The notes below the pieces were generated by a model that was given only the letters and a program-made list of their open reading frames with translations, had not been told where the DNA came from and ran no database searches. Positions 8,444-18,053 of a DNA stretch of 64,000 nucleotides are shown here, piece after piece. Numbering within the stretch: the first letter of the stretch is position 1; each line of letters starts with the position of its first letter. Made by a program: the position numbers and the translations under genes. The DNA comes from Jejubacter sp036620675 (GTDB lineage Bacteria; Pseudomonadota; Gammaproteobacteria; Enterobacterales; Enterobacteriaceae): NCBI GenBank assembly GCA_036620675.1, contig JAZHEE010000008.1; one strand, given 5' to 3'.

Positions 8444-9024
8444 CCCCAGACTATGATTCGAATTCCGGGGCGGCTAAATGAGAGAAGTGATAAGGCCAGT
8501 TGGATAAACTAATTATTCAACATCAATTGGGATGAATCACTGCTTAATAGCGAAATGACCATTCTTTTTTTCGGAAAAAATGGTCTCTGAAAGCCAGGGG
8601 GAATTTAATGATGAAGAGAAAATTTTTCTGGAACAGGTAGGGTGTATACCGCAACGGTAGATGGGGCATCGTACTGAACCCCACGTGGCTACGGGTCTGA
8701 GTCGGGAAAAGGCCACGGGGGGCCAGGCTAAGGGATGTTAATTAGATTTTATTCTGACCATTGCCGTTGTTTATGGTTTTTTATTTGTTTTGGCGATGTT
8801 GGTGTGGTTATTTGGGCTGAATTGAGTGGCTCGTTTAGTGAAAGACAAAAAGGAAACCACTCAGGGCGAGGCGTTAACACATTGCCTGCCTGATTTTCAG
8901 AGGTTATGTTAGAAAAATGTTTTCTTAAATATCCTAAAAACGGGCGGGGGTATCCTCTGCACCGTGACTGTATGGAAATGAGTTCCGTAGTCAGTCGCTA
9001 AACAAAAAAGCCTGGAGGCAAACC
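8444..9024. other. leu-ilvI intergenic region without leuO
   Basis: About 580 bp between the divergent leu promoter and ilvI. No coding sequence is recognisable on either strand. It is AT-rich with a GC-rich patch at about 8640-8735. In E. coli this interval contains leuO (a LysR-type regulator of about 314 aa) and the Lrp-bound ilvIH control region. Only the latter has room here, presumably in the AT-rich 8740-8960 part. No leuO remnant is visible by eye. Confidence 0.7.
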
Positions 9025-10752
9025 ATGGAGATGTTGTCAGGAGCCGAGATGGTTGTCCGATCGTTGATCGATCAGGGCGTTAAACAGGTATTCGGCTATC
9101 CCGGAGGTGCGGTGCTCGATATTTACGACGCGCTTCATACCGTAGGGGGAATCGATCACGTGCTGGTGCGTCATGAGCAGGCGGCTGTCCATATGGCGGA
9201 CGGCCTGGCCCGCGCGACCGGCGAGGTGGGCGTGGTGTTGGTCACGTCCGGCCCCGGGGCAACCAATGCCATTACGGGCATTGCGACCGCCTATATGGAT
9301 TCCATTCCCATGGTTGTGCTTTCCGGGCAGGTGGCAACATCGCTAATCGGCTACGATGCGTTCCAGGAGTGCGACATGGTGGGCATCTCCCGCCCGGTCG
9401 TGAAGCACAGCTTTCTGGTGAAGCAGACTGAGGATATTCCCGGCGTGCTGAAAAAGGCGTTCTGGCTGGCGGCCAGCGGGCGCCCGGGGCCGGTGGTGGT
9501 CGATCTGCCGAAAGATATTCTGAATCCCGCCAACAAGCTGCCTTATGTCTGGCCGGAGACGGTCAGCATGCGTTCCTATAATCCGACCACCCAGGGGCAC
9601 CGGGGACAGATTAAACGGGCCCTGAATACCCTGACGGCGGCCAGGCGACCGGTGCTTTACGTCGGCGGCGGCGCAATCAACGCCGGCTGTGACCAGGAGT
9701 TACTGAAACTGGCGGAAGCGCTGAACGCGCCGGTCGTCTCATCGCTGATGGGGCTGGGGGCATTCCCGGGCACGCACCGCCAGGCGCTCGGCATGTTGGG
9801 TATGCACGGTACTTATGAAGCCAATATGGCGATGCATAACGCCGATTTAATCTTTGCGGTTGGCGTACGTTTCGACGATCGCACCACCAACAATCTGGCC
9901 AAATACTGTCCGAGCGCCACGGTATTGCATATTGACGTCGATCCTACTTCGATCTCCAAAACCGTCGCGGCGGATGTGCCGATCGTTGGCGATGCCCGTC
10001 AGGTTCTGAAGCAGATGCTGGATCTTCTGGAGCAGGAAGCGCCGGCAGAACGACCGCTGGATGAGATCCGCGACTGGTGGCAGCAAATCGAGCAGTGGCG
10101 GGCCCGTAAGTGTCTTAGCTATCATCAGGACAGTGAAATGATCAAACCGCAGGCGGCCATCGAAGCTATCTACCGCCTGACCGAAGGGAACGCCATCGTG
10201 ACGTCGGACGTCGGCCAGCATCAGATGTTCGCCGCGCTCTATTACACCTTTGATAAGCCGCGTCGCTGGATTAACTCCGGTGGGCTGGGCACCATGGGCT
10301 TCGGTCTGCCGGCTGCGCTGGGCGTCAAACTGGCGCTTCCGGAAGAGACCGTAGTTTGTGTGACCGGCGACGGCAGCATCCAGATGAATATTCAGGAACT
10401 TTCTACCGCGTTGCAGTATGGTCTGCCGGTGCTGGTGCTGAACCTGAATAACCGCTATCTTGGTATGGTTAAGCAGTGGCAGGATATGATCTATTCGGGG
10501 CGCCATTCCCAGTCTTATATGGAATCCCTGCCGGATTTCGCCCGCCTGGCGGAGGCCTATGGCCATGTGGGGATGCGCATCACGCAGCCTCAGGAGCTGG
10601 AAAGCAAACTGAGCGAAGCGCTGACGCAGGTTAAAGGCGGTCGGCTGGTGTTTGTGGATGTTACCGTGGACGGTAGCGAACACGTTTACCCGATGCAGAT
10701 CCGCGGCGGGGGAATGGATGAAATGTGGCTGAGCAAAACGGAGAGAACCTGA
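9025..10752 (+). CDS. ilvI: IlvI, acetohydroxy acid synthase III large subunit
   Basis: Catalytic ThDP/FAD subunit that condenses pyruvate into acetolactate, or pyruvate with 2-ketobutyrate, for valine, leucine and isoleucine synthesis. 575 residues (E. coli 574). The catalytic glutamate is E51 (RHEQAAVHMADGLA), and the ThDP/Mg motif starts at GDGS 448-451 (GDGSIQMNIQEL...NN). A strong GGAGG ribosome site lies 8 nt before the ATG. ilvH starts 2 bp after the stop. Lrp and leucine control is expected from the family but the sites were not resolved here. Confidence 0.97.
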   Translation: MEMLSGAEMVVRSLIDQGVKQVFGYPGGAVLDIYDALHTVGGIDHVLVRHEQAAVHMADGLARATGEVGVVLVTSGPGATNAITGIATAYMDSIPMVVLSGQVATSLIGYDAFQECDMVGISRPVVKHSFLVKQTEDIPGVLKKAFWLAASGRPGPVVVDLPKDILNPANKLPYVWPETVSMRSYNPTTQGHRGQIKRALNTLTAARRPVLYVGGGAINAGCDQELLKLAEALNAPVVSSLMGLGAFPGTHRQALGMLGMHGTYEANMAMHNADLIFAVGVRFDDRTTNNLAKYCPSATVLHIDVDPTSISKTVAADVPIVGDARQVLKQMLDLLEQEAPAERPLDEIRDWWQQIEQWRARKCLSYHQDSEMIKPQAAIEAIYRLTEGNAIVTSDVGQHQMFAALYYTFDKPRRWINSGGLGTMGFGLPAALGVKLALPEETVVCVTGDGSIQMNIQELSTALQYGLPVLVLNLNNRYLGMVKQWQDMIYSGRHSQSYMESLPDFARLAEAYGHVGMRITQPQELESKLSEALTQVKGGRLVFVDVTVDGSEHVYPMQIRGGGMDEMWLSKTERT

Positions 10753-10754
10753 TT

Positions 10755-11249
10755 ATGCGCCGGATATTATCTGTATTACTGGAAAACGAATCGGGTGCGC
10801 TGTCGCGCGTTGTCGGGCTGTTCTCCCAGCGAGGTTACAATATTGAAAGCCTGACGGTAGCGCCAACCGACGATCCCACGCTGTCGCGTATGACGATTCA
10901 GACCGTGGGCGATGAGAAAATCATTGAGCAGATCGAAAAGCAACTGCATAAGCTGGTGGACGTTCTGCGGGTCAGCGAACTGGGACAGGGCTCCCATGTC
11001 GAGCGCGAGATGATGCTGGTGAAGGTGCAGGCCAGCGGTTACGGTCGGGAAGAGGTCAAACGCAGCGCGGAGATCTTCCGCGGCCAGATTATTGACGTCA
11101 CCCCATCGCTCTATACGGTACAGCTGGCGGGCACCAGCGATAAGCTCGATGCTTTCCTGGCCGCCATTCGCGATGTCGCAAACATTGTTGAAATCGCTCG
11201 CTCTGGCGTGGTAGGCCTGTCGCGCGGTGACAAGATTATGCGCCAGTGA
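10755..11249 (+). CDS. ilvH: IlvH, acetohydroxy acid synthase III regulatory subunit
   Basis: Small subunit that activates IlvI and confers valine feedback inhibition. 164 residues (E. coli 163). The N-terminal ACT domain at residues 1-75 (MRRILSVLLENESGALSRVVGLFSQRGYN) includes the valine-contact region. I chose the ATG at 10755, which matches the E. coli start and follows the ilvI TGA by 2 bp. An upstream in-frame ATG at 10725 inside ilvI is less likely. Confidence 0.97.
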   Translation: MRRILSVLLENESGALSRVVGLFSQRGYNIESLTVAPTDDPTLSRMTIQTVGDEKIIEQIEKQLHKLVDVLRVSELGQGSHVEREMMLVKVQASGYGREEVKRSAEIFRGQIIDVTPSLYTVQLAGTSDKLDAFLAAIRDVANIVEIARSGVVGLSRGDKIMRQ

Positions 11250-11264
11250 AGAGACACGGCTCAC

Positions 11265-11293
11265 AAGCCCGGCATTTATGCCGGGTTTTTTTT
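11265..11293 (+). terminator. ilvIH terminator
   Basis: Stem CCCGGCA (11268-11274)/TGCCGGG (11279-11285) with a TTTA loop and eight T, 15 bp after the ilvH stop. Confidence 0.92.
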
Positions 11294-11444
11294 GGCAAAA
11301 TCGGAGTCACGCTGATTTAAAAGCGGTTGCTCAGGTTATTATTCTGCGCTTAGATGTTAAAAGATGTAACCTCGGGGGGCCTTCGCGCCGATGGTGTGAA
11401 CGCGGGAAGCAGAGCTGAGGCTTAACGACTATTAAGGGGCAATA

Positions 11445-12449
11445 GTGAAACTGGATGAAATTGCACGCCTGGCGGGGGTTTCCCGCACCACGGCGAGCTA
11501 CGTCATTAATGGCAAGGCAAAACAGTATCGTGTCAGTGATAAGACCGTAGAAAAAGTGATGGCGGTGGTACGTGAGCATAACTACCATCCCAATGCCGTC
11601 GCTGCTGGTCTGAGAGCTGGCAGAACCCGCTCCATCGGCCTGGTGATTCCCGATCTGGAAAACACCAGTTATACCCGTATTGCTAACTATCTGGAGCGTC
11701 AGGCGCGTCAGCGCGGTTATCAACTGCTTATCGCCTGTTCCGAGGATCAGCCGGATAACGAAATGCGCTGCGTTGAGCATCTGCTGCAGCGCCAGGTCGA
11801 TGCCATTATCGTCTCCACTTCGCTGCCGCCGGAGCACCCCTTCTACCAGCGCTGGGCCAGCGGAACTTTCCCCATTATCGCTCTTGACCGTGCCCTGGAT
11901 CCCGAACACTTCACCAGCGTGGTGGGGGCGGATGAAGAAGATGCCGGTATGCTGGCGGCGGAGCTGCGTCAGTTTCCGGCCGAGCGCGTACTTTACTTGG
12001 GAGCATTGCCGGAACTGTCGGTCAGCTTCCTGCGTGAAAAAGGATTTCGTGATGCCTGGCAGGACGATCCGCGCGAAGTACAGTTTCTGTACGCCGACAG
12101 CTATGAACGCGAGGCGGCAGCGCGCAGCTTTGGCCAGTGGCTGGATAACAATCCAATGCCTCAGGCGTTGTATACGACTTCATTCGCGCTGTTGCAGGGG
12201 GTAATGGATGTCACGCTGCGTCGCGAAGGGCATCTGCCTTCCGAACTGGCGATCGCCACCTTCGGCGATAATGAACTACTGGACTTTCTGCAGTGTCCGG
12301 TGCTTGCCGTGGCCCAGCGCCACCGTGAAGTGGCGGAACGGGTGCTGGAACTGGTGCTGGCCAGCCTGGACGAACCGCGCAGACCCCAGGCCGGGTTGAC
12401 CCGAATTCGCCGAAATCTTTGGCGTCGCGGTAATCTGAGCCGCTCTTAA
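11445..12449 (+). CDS. cra: Cra (FruR), catabolite repressor/activator
   Basis: LacI/GalR-family global regulator of glycolysis, gluconeogenesis and TCA genes; fructose-1-phosphate is the usual effector. 334 residues, as in E. coli. The N-terminal HTH at residues 1-25 (KLDEIARLAGVSRTTASYVING) is identical to E. coli over its recognition helix, followed by the hinge and periplasmic-binding-like domain (about 60-330). The start is a GTG at 11445 preceded by AAGGGGC, as in E. coli. The 150 bp upstream contain no recognised gene. Confidence 0.97.
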   Translation: MKLDEIARLAGVSRTTASYVINGKAKQYRVSDKTVEKVMAVVREHNYHPNAVAAGLRAGRTRSIGLVIPDLENTSYTRIANYLERQARQRGYQLLIACSEDQPDNEMRCVEHLLQRQVDAIIVSTSLPPEHPFYQRWASGTFPIIALDRALDPEHFTSVVGADEEDAGMLAAELRQFPAERVLYLGALPELSVSFLREKGFRDAWQDDPREVQFLYADSYEREAAARSFGQWLDNNPMPQALYTTSFALLQGVMDVTLRREGHLPSELAIATFGDNELLDFLQCPVLAVAQRHREVAERVLELVLASLDEPRRPQAGLTRIRRNLWRRGNLSRS

Positions 12450-12920
12450 TTGAAATGGCAGCTTCGGCTGCCTGATAATTGAGACTATTCTCGTCACACG
12501 GGGTTAAAAATAGACAGAGAATTCTTACCGGTTTTTTTAGTTAAGACTTTTTTCCCTCCTTCGACGTCAATTTTTTAATAGGCCGGAATGATTTTGTTAC
12601 ACTCACATCCCGGAACGGAGTGAAAAAACAGCAAATATTCCGATTGTTTTTCTTTCTGCTGCTCCCCGTCTGCGTACAGGCGCCATCTGGCGCTGTTCTT
12701 GCCTGACGAATTGCCTTAAAATGCCGCCCGCGTCGCAAACTTAGCACGTAATATTTTTTCCAGGATGTCTTCAGCCGTTTTTACGATTTTCATGTCTGTT
12801 AGTCATTTTTCTACAAATATTCAGCGCGTTAATTTTGTCTCGCCCGAATCGCGGTTTTCTCTCAGGCTGTTAATCCCCTGTCAGTGACCTTTTTTTACTT
12901 TCTTATATATGGGTGTTGGC
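12450..12920. other. cra-mraZ intergenic region
   Basis: About 560 bp separate cra and mraZ, similar to the gap in E. coli. A perfect GGCAGC/GCTGCC hairpin with a TTCG loop (12457-12472) just after cra may protect or end its mRNA. The remainder is T-rich on the plus strand and shows no conserved reading frame. The mra promoter and MraZ operator lie at its right end and are listed separately. Confidence 0.6.
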
Positions 12921-12950
12921 TTGACAAGCTTTTCCTCCGCTCCGTAAACT
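12921..12950 (+). promoter_or_regulatory. Pmra, promoter of the division/cell wall cluster
   Basis: A perfect -35 TTGACA at 12921-12926, an 18-bp spacer, and TAAACT at 12945-12950. The surrounding sequence (TTGACAAGCTTTTCCTC, then GCTCCGTAAACT) is nearly the same as the known E. coli mraZ promoter. It is expected to drive the long transcript reaching at least ftsW. Confidence 0.85.
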
Positions 12951-12957
12951 TCTTCAG

Positions 12958-12983
12958 GTGGGAATTTGTGGGATAAAGTGGTG
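12958..12983 (+). promoter_or_regulatory. MraZ operator repeats
   Basis: Three direct repeats at exact 10-bp spacing: GTGGGA (12958), GTGGGA (12968) and GTGGTG (12978). They lie just downstream of the -10 and match the TGGGN repeats bound by MraZ, so autoregulation of the cluster is expected. Confidence 0.85.
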
Positions 12984-13011
12984 AACAGGGTGAGGAGAGG
13001 GTGAGACTGGC

Positions 13012-13470
13012 ATGTTCCGTGGGGCAACGTTGGTCAATCTCGACAGCAAGGGGCGGCTTTCCGTTCCTACCCGTTATCGGGAAAAGCTGATCGAAACTGC
13101 GATGGGTCAAATGGTTTGCACCATTGATATCCATCACCCCTGCCTGCTGCTTTATCCGCTCCCCGAGTGGGAGATTATTGAACAAAAGTTGTCGCGTTTA
13201 TCGAGCATGAATCCCGCGGAACGTCGCGTACAGCGACTGCTGTTGGGGCATGCCAGCGAGTGTCAGATGGATAGTGCGGGGCGTCTGCTGGTGGCGCCGG
13301 TGCTCAGACAGCACGCCGGGCTTTCCAAAGAAGTGATGCTGGTCGGACAGTTTAACAAGTTTGAGCTGTGGGACGAGGCGACCTGGCATCAACAGGTCAT
13401 GGAAGATATTGACGCTGAGCAATCCTCCGCGGGCGATATGTCGGAGCGGCTGCAGGACTTGTCACTATAA
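13012..13470 (+). CDS. mraZ: MraZ, transcriptional regulator of the dcw cluster
   Basis: AbrB-fold DNA-binding protein that represses its own promoter and whose excess perturbs division. 152 residues, as in E. coli. Two SpoVT/AbrB-like repeats are visible, beginning FRGATLVNLDSKGRLSVPTRYR (residues 2-23) and ASECQMDSAGRLLVAPVLR (about 80-98). The ATG at 13012 follows a long purine-rich GGGTGAGGAGAGGGTGAG stretch. It is first in the dcw operon; rsmH begins 3 bp after the stop. Confidence 0.97.
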   Translation: MFRGATLVNLDSKGRLSVPTRYREKLIETAMGQMVCTIDIHHPCLLLYPLPEWEIIEQKLSRLSSMNPAERRVQRLLLGHASECQMDSAGRLLVAPVLRQHAGLSKEVMLVGQFNKFELWDEATWHQQVMEDIDAEQSSAGDMSERLQDLSL

Positions 13471-13473
13471 AAA

Positions 13474-14415
13474 ATGATGGAAAATTATAAACATACCACG
13501 GTACTGCTCGACGAAGCCGTAGAGGGTCTTAACCCGCGTCGTGATGGTATCTACATTGATGGCACTTTTGGTCGCGGTGGTCATTCCCGTCTGATTCTGT
13601 CCCGCCTGGGGCCGGAGGGGCGTCTGCTGGCTATCGATCGCGACCCTCAGGCGATTGCCGCCGCTCAGGCCATCGACGATCCGCGCTTTTCCATCATTCA
13701 TGGACCTTTCTCTGCGCTTGCTGACTATATGCGCGAGCGCTCGCTTGCCGGCCGTATCGACGGCATTCTGCTTGACCTTGGGGTTTCCTCTCCCCAGCTC
13801 GACGATCCCGAGCGTGGTTTTTCTTTTATGCGCGACGGCCCGCTTGATATGCGCATGGATCCCAGCCGTGGCCGTTCGGCCGCCGAATGGCTGATGGATG
13901 CCGAAGAGGATGAGATAGCCCGGGTGCTGAAAACCTGGGGCGAGGAGCGCTTTGCGAAGCGTATTGCCCGCGCCATCGTCGAGCGCAACCGTGAACAGCC
14001 AATGACCCGAACTCGCGAGCTGGCGGAAGTGGTGGCAGCGGCCACCCCGGTCAAAGACAAGCATAAACACCCCGCGACCCGTACCTTCCAGGCGGTGCGC
14101 ATCTGGGTAAACAGTGAACTGGAGGAGGTAGAGCTGGCGCTAAAAGGCTCGCTGGACGTACTTGCCCCGGGAGGGCGGCTTTCCATTATCAGTTTCCACT
14201 CGCTGGAGGACAGGCTGGTTAAACGCTTTATGCGTGAATACAGCCGTGGGCCTCAGGTGCCGGCGGGGATCCCGATGACGGAAGCGCAGCTTAACCAATT
14301 GGGCGGTCGCCAGCTGAAAATAATAGGAAAAATGATGCCGGGTGCAGAAGAAGTGGCGGACAACCCTCGAGCCCGGAGTTCAGTTCTGCGTATTGCAGAG
14401 AGGACGAACGCATGA
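13474..14415 (+). CDS. rsmH: RsmH, 16S rRNA m4C1402 methyltransferase
   Basis: SAM-dependent N4-methylation of C1402 in the ribosomal P site. 313 residues, as in E. coli. The SAM-binding loop is GTFGRGGHS (residues 30-38), with DLGVSSPQLD near 103-112 and the C-terminal signature SIISFHSLEDRLVKRFM. It overlaps ftsL by 4 bp (ATGA). It is a translation gene embedded in the division operon in the conserved position. Confidence 0.97.
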   Translation: MMENYKHTTVLLDEAVEGLNPRRDGIYIDGTFGRGGHSRLILSRLGPEGRLLAIDRDPQAIAAAQAIDDPRFSIIHGPFSALADYMRERSLAGRIDGILLDLGVSSPQLDDPERGFSFMRDGPLDMRMDPSRGRSAAEWLMDAEEDEIARVLKTWGEERFAKRIARAIVERNREQPMTRTRELAEVVAAATPVKDKHKHPATRTFQAVRIWVNSELEEVELALKGSLDVLAPGGRLSIISFHSLEDRLVKRFMREYSRGPQVPAGIPMTEAQLNQLGGRQLKIIGKMMPGAEEVADNPRARSSVLRIAERTNA

Positions 14416-14777
14416 TTAGCAGAGTGACAGAGGCCCTGAGCAAAGTAACCGGGTCGATCGGAAGCAACGAGCGCCATGCCTTGCCTGGCGTAATCGGAAG
14501 CGACCTGTTGCGATATGGGAAGCTGCCACTCTGTCTTTTCATTGCCATTATCGTCACCGCCATTTTTGTGGTCACCACCGCGCACCATACCCGTCTGCTT
14601 ACCGCGCAGCGCGAGCAGCTGGTACTGGAACGCGACGCGCTGGATATTGAATGGCGCAACCTGATTCTGGAAGAGAATGCCCTCGGCGATCACAGCCGGG
14701 TGGAACGCACGGCCACGGAGAAACTGCATATGCAGCACGTGGATCCGGCACAGGAAAATATCGTGGTGCAGAAGTAG
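14412..14777 (+). CDS. ftsL: FtsL, divisome protein
   Basis: Bitopic inner-membrane protein that forms the FtsQLB complex and activates FtsWI. 121 residues, as in E. coli. It has a short cytoplasmic tail, one membrane span at about 38-58 (LPLCLFIAIIVTAIFVVTTAH), and a periplasmic leucine-zipper-like coiled coil at about 60-100. ftsI starts 35 bp downstream. Confidence 0.96.
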   Translation: MISRVTEALSKVTGSIGSNERHALPGVIGSDLLRYGKLPLCLFIAIIVTAIFVVTTAHHTRLLTAQREQLVLERDALDIEWRNLILEENALGDHSRVERTATEKLHMQHVDPAQENIVVQK

Positions 14778-14812
14778 ATGTTTTTGATGAAGTCTAAGGA
14801 ACCCGATAACCA

Positions 14813-16579
14813 ATGAGAGCCGCGACGAGATCGCAAAAACCAAAACGTCAGGACGAACAGGCCAACTTTATCAGTTGGCGTTTTGCGTTGCTGTGCGGCT
14901 GCATCCTGTTGGCACTGGCATTTCTGCTGGGACGCGTGGCCTGGTTACAGATTATTAATCCCGACATGCTGGTTCGCCAGGGAGATATGCGTTCGCTGCG
15001 CGTGCAGGAAGTATCCACCGCGCGCGGCATGATTACCGATCGTGGCGGTCGCCCGCTGGCGGTTTCGGTACCGGTGAGCGCCGTCTGGGCTGACCCGAAA
15101 GAGCTGCATGCCGCCGGGGGGATCACTCTCGACAACCGCTGGCAGGCGCTGGCGGATGCGCTGAAGATGCCGCTGGATCAGGTGGCGAAGCGAGTAAACG
15201 CTAACCCCAGAGGGCGCTTTATCTATCTGGCGCGTCAGGTTAACCCGGATATCGGCGACTACATCAAGAAGCTCAAACTGCCGGGGATTCATCTGCGCAA
15301 AGAGTCCCGTCGTTACTATCCCGCGGGAGCGGTGACCGCCCAGGTTATCGGCTTCACTAACGTCGACAGTCAAGGGATAGAAGGCGTTGAGAAGAGTTTT
15401 GACAAGTGGCTGACCGGGCAGCCCGGTGAGCGCATTGTGCGTAAGGATCGTTACGGTCGGGTGATCGAAGATATCTCTTCGACCGATAGCCAGGCGGCTC
15501 ATAACCTGGCGTTGAGTATCGACGAGCGCCTGCAGGCGCTGGTGTATCGCGAACTCAATAACGCAGTGGCGTTTAACAAAGCGGAATCGGGCAGCGCAGT
15601 GTTAGTGGACGTTAACACCGGCGAGATTCTGGCGATGGCGAACAGCCCGTCGTACAACCCGAACAATCTGGCGGGAACGCCGAAAGAGGTGATGCGTAAC
15701 CGAACCATCACCGACGTATTCGAACCGGGCTCTACGGTGAAGCCCATGGTGGTTATGACCGCGCTCCAGCGCGGTGTGGTACGGGAAAACAGCGTGCTGA
15801 ACACGATTCCCTACCGGATAAGCGGACATGAAATTCGGGACGTGGCGCGCTACAGCGAGCTGACCGTCACCGGAATTCTGCAGAAGTCGAGTAACGTCGG
15901 CGTCTCCAAGCTGGCGTTAGCGATGCCGTCCTCTGCGTTAGTAGATACTTACTCACGCTTTGGATTGGGAAAATCGACCAATTTGGGGTTGGTCGGAGAA
16001 CGCAGTGGCTTATATCCAAAAAAACAACGGTGGTCTGACTTAGAGAGGGCCACCTTCTCTTTCGGCTACGGGCTAATGGTAACGCCGTTACAGTTAGCGC
16101 GAGTCTACGCAACAATCGGTAGCTTCGGGGTGTATCGCCCCCTGTCTATCACTAAGGTCGATCCGCCGGTACCCGGCGAGCGTATTTTCCAGGAGTCCAT
16201 CGTACGAACGGTGGTTCACATGATGGAGAGCGTGGCGCTACCCGGCGGCGGCGGGGTGAAGGCGGCAATTAAGGGGTACCGAATCGCCATCAAGACCGGT
16301 ACCGCCAAGAAGGTCGGCCCTGATGGACGCTACATCAACAAATATATTGCTTACACCGCGGGTGTCGCGCCTGCCAGCAATCCGCGTTTTGCGCTGGTCG
16401 TGGTCATCAACGATCCGCAGGCGGGCAAATACTATGGCGGCGCCGTTTCAGCGCCGGTATTTGGCGCCATCATGGGCGGCGTTCTGCGTACCATGAACGT
16501 CGAGCCGGATGCGTTGCCAACGAACGATAAAAACGAATTTGTGATTAATGAAGGTGGGAAAACGGGTGGCAGATCGTAA
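14813..16579 (+). CDS. ftsI: FtsI (PBP3), septal peptidoglycan transpeptidase
   Basis: Class B penicillin-binding protein that crosslinks septal peptidoglycan with FtsW; target of aztreonam and cephalexin. 588 residues as in E. coli. One N-terminal membrane span at about 24-40, then the pedestal and transpeptidase domains. Catalytic S307 and K310 lie in STVK; SSN is at about 359 and KTGT near 494-497. No insertion is seen after residue 333, where some resistant E. coli carry extra residues. It overlaps murE by 14 bp. Confidence 0.97.
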   Translation: MRAATRSQKPKRQDEQANFISWRFALLCGCILLALAFLLGRVAWLQIINPDMLVRQGDMRSLRVQEVSTARGMITDRGGRPLAVSVPVSAVWADPKELHAAGGITLDNRWQALADALKMPLDQVAKRVNANPRGRFIYLARQVNPDIGDYIKKLKLPGIHLRKESRRYYPAGAVTAQVIGFTNVDSQGIEGVEKSFDKWLTGQPGERIVRKDRYGRVIEDISSTDSQAAHNLALSIDERLQALVYRELNNAVAFNKAESGSAVLVDVNTGEILAMANSPSYNPNNLAGTPKEVMRNRTITDVFEPGSTVKPMVVMTALQRGVVRENSVLNTIPYRISGHEIRDVARYSELTVTGILQKSSNVGVSKLALAMPSSALVDTYSRFGLGKSTNLGLVGERSGLYPKKQRWSDLERATFSFGYGLMVTPLQLARVYATIGSFGVYRPLSITKVDPPVPGERIFQESIVRTVVHMMESVALPGGGGVKAAIKGYRIAIKTGTAKKVGPDGRYINKYIAYTAGVAPASNPRFALVVVINDPQAGKYYGGAVSAPVFGAIMGGVLRTMNVEPDALPTNDKNEFVINEGGKTGGRS

Positions 16580-18053
16580 TTTGCATGACCTGGTGGCTCC
16601 CTGGGCGCCACAGGCACCGGAGCGAACGCTTCGGGAGATGACGCTCGACAGCCGCGTGGCGGCGTCGGGGGATCTCTTTGTTGCCGTAAAAGGTCATCAG
16701 GCTGATGGACGTCGTTTTATTCCGCAGGCGATAGCGCAGGGCGTTGCCGCTGTGGTCGCGGAAGCCGATGGCGAAGCTGCCGATGGTGAGGTGCGCGAAG
16801 TCCACGGCGTGCCGGTTATCTGGTTAAGCCAGCTTAATCAGCGTCTGTCCGCGCTGGCTGGTCGCTTTTACGGTTCTCCATCGCACCACTTACGTCTGGT
16901 CGGGGTTACCGGAACTAACGGAAAAACCACGACGACACAACTGCTGGCTCAGTGGGCGCAACTGATAGGTGAAACCAGCGCGGTGATGGGGACTGTGGGC
17001 AACGGGCTGCTCGGCCAGGTGGCGCCGACTGAAAACACCACAGGCTCTGCGGTCGATGTTCAGCAGGTGCTGGCGGGTCTGAAAGAACAAGGCGCGACCT
17101 TTGCCGCGATGGAAGTTTCTTCTCACGGCCTGGTGCAGCATCGCGTTGCCGCGCTGCATTTCGCGGCCGCTGTTTTCACCAATTTAAGCCGCGATCATCT
17201 CGATTATCACGGTGATATGGCGAATTACGAAGAGGCCAAATGGCAGCTTTTCTCCACCCATCACCACGGTCAGGCGATTATCAATGCCGACGATGAAACT
17301 GGCCGGCGCTGGCTGGAACGACTGCCGGATGCGGTGGCGGTTTCGATGGAAGATCGAATTAACCCGAACTGCCATGGCCGCTGGCTGAAGGCGACCGGTG
17401 TCGACTACCACGACAGTGGCGCCACTATCCGCTTTAACTCAAGCTGGGGCGAAGGTGCAATCGAAAGCCGTCTGATGGGGGCTTTTAACGTCAGCAATCT
17501 GCTGCTGGCGCTGGCGACGCTGCTCTCCCTGGGCTATCCGCTGGAGAAACTGACGGAAAGCGCCGCTCGGCTTCAGCCGGTGTGTGGCCGGATGGAAGTT
17601 TTCACAGCACCGGGTAAACCGACCGTGGTCGTGGATTACGCCCACACGCCAGATGCGCTGGAAAAAGCGCTGGAAGCGGCGCGTTTGCACTGTAAAGGCC
17701 AGCTGTGGTGCGTCTTCGGCTGCGGCGGCGATCGCGATAAAGGTAAACGCCCGCTGATGGGCGCGGTGGCCGAAGAGTTCGCCGATATCGTGGTGGTGAC
17801 GGATGACAATCCCCGTACCGAAGAGCCGCGAGCCATCGTTGAGGATATCCTGGCCGGTATGACCGACGCGGGACATGCCCGGGTGGTTGCGGGCCGTGCT
17901 GAAGCGGTGACTAATGCCATTATGCAAGCAGGAGCCGATGATGTGGTGCTGGTTGCAGGCAAAGGTCACGAAGATTACCAGATAGTCGGCAATCGCCGGC
18001 TGGATTATTCGGATCGCGTCACCGTCGCGCGACTGCTGGGAGTGATGGCATGA
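16566..18053 (+). CDS. murE: MurE, UDP-MurNAc-tripeptide synthetase (meso-DAP adding)
   Basis: Adds meso-diaminopimelate to UDP-MurNAc-L-Ala-D-Glu in the cytoplasm. 495 residues. The Mur-ligase P-loop is TGTNGKTTTTQ (about 112-122). The DNPR motif within DDNPRTEEPR (about 413-416) marks DAP rather than lysine specificity. I chose the GTG at 16566 (VADRNL), matching the E. coli start within the end of ftsI. Frame-open codons upstream belong to ftsI sequence. It overlaps murF by 4 bp. Confidence 0.97.
   Translation: MADRNLHDLVAPWAPQAPERTLREMTLDSRVAASGDLFVAVKGHQADGRRFIPQAIAQGVAAVVAEADGEAADGEVREVHGVPVIWLSQLNQRLSALAGRFYGSPSHHLRLVGVTGTNGKTTTTQLLAQWAQLIGETSAVMGTVGNGLLGQVAPTENTTGSAVDVQQVLAGLKEQGATFAAMEVSSHGLVQHRVAALHFAAAVFTNLSRDHLDYHGDMANYEEAKWQLFSTHHHGQAIINADDETGRRWLERLPDAVAVSMEDRINPNCHGRWLKATGVDYHDSGATIRFNSSWGEGAIESRLMGAFNVSNLLLALATLLSLGYPLEKLTESAARLQPVCGRMEVFTAPGKPTVVVDYAHTPDALEKALEAARLHCKGQLWCVFGCGGDRDKGKRPLMGAVAEEFADIVVVTDDNPRTEEPRAIVEDILAGMTDAGHARVVAGRAEAVTNAIMQAGADDVVLVAGKGHEDYQIVGNRRLDYSDRVTVARLLGVMA

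Noticed and set aside
11353..11424. A 23-codon frame upstream of cra as a leader peptide
   Set aside because: No attenuator hairpin or informative codon run follows it, and I cannot match it to a known leader.
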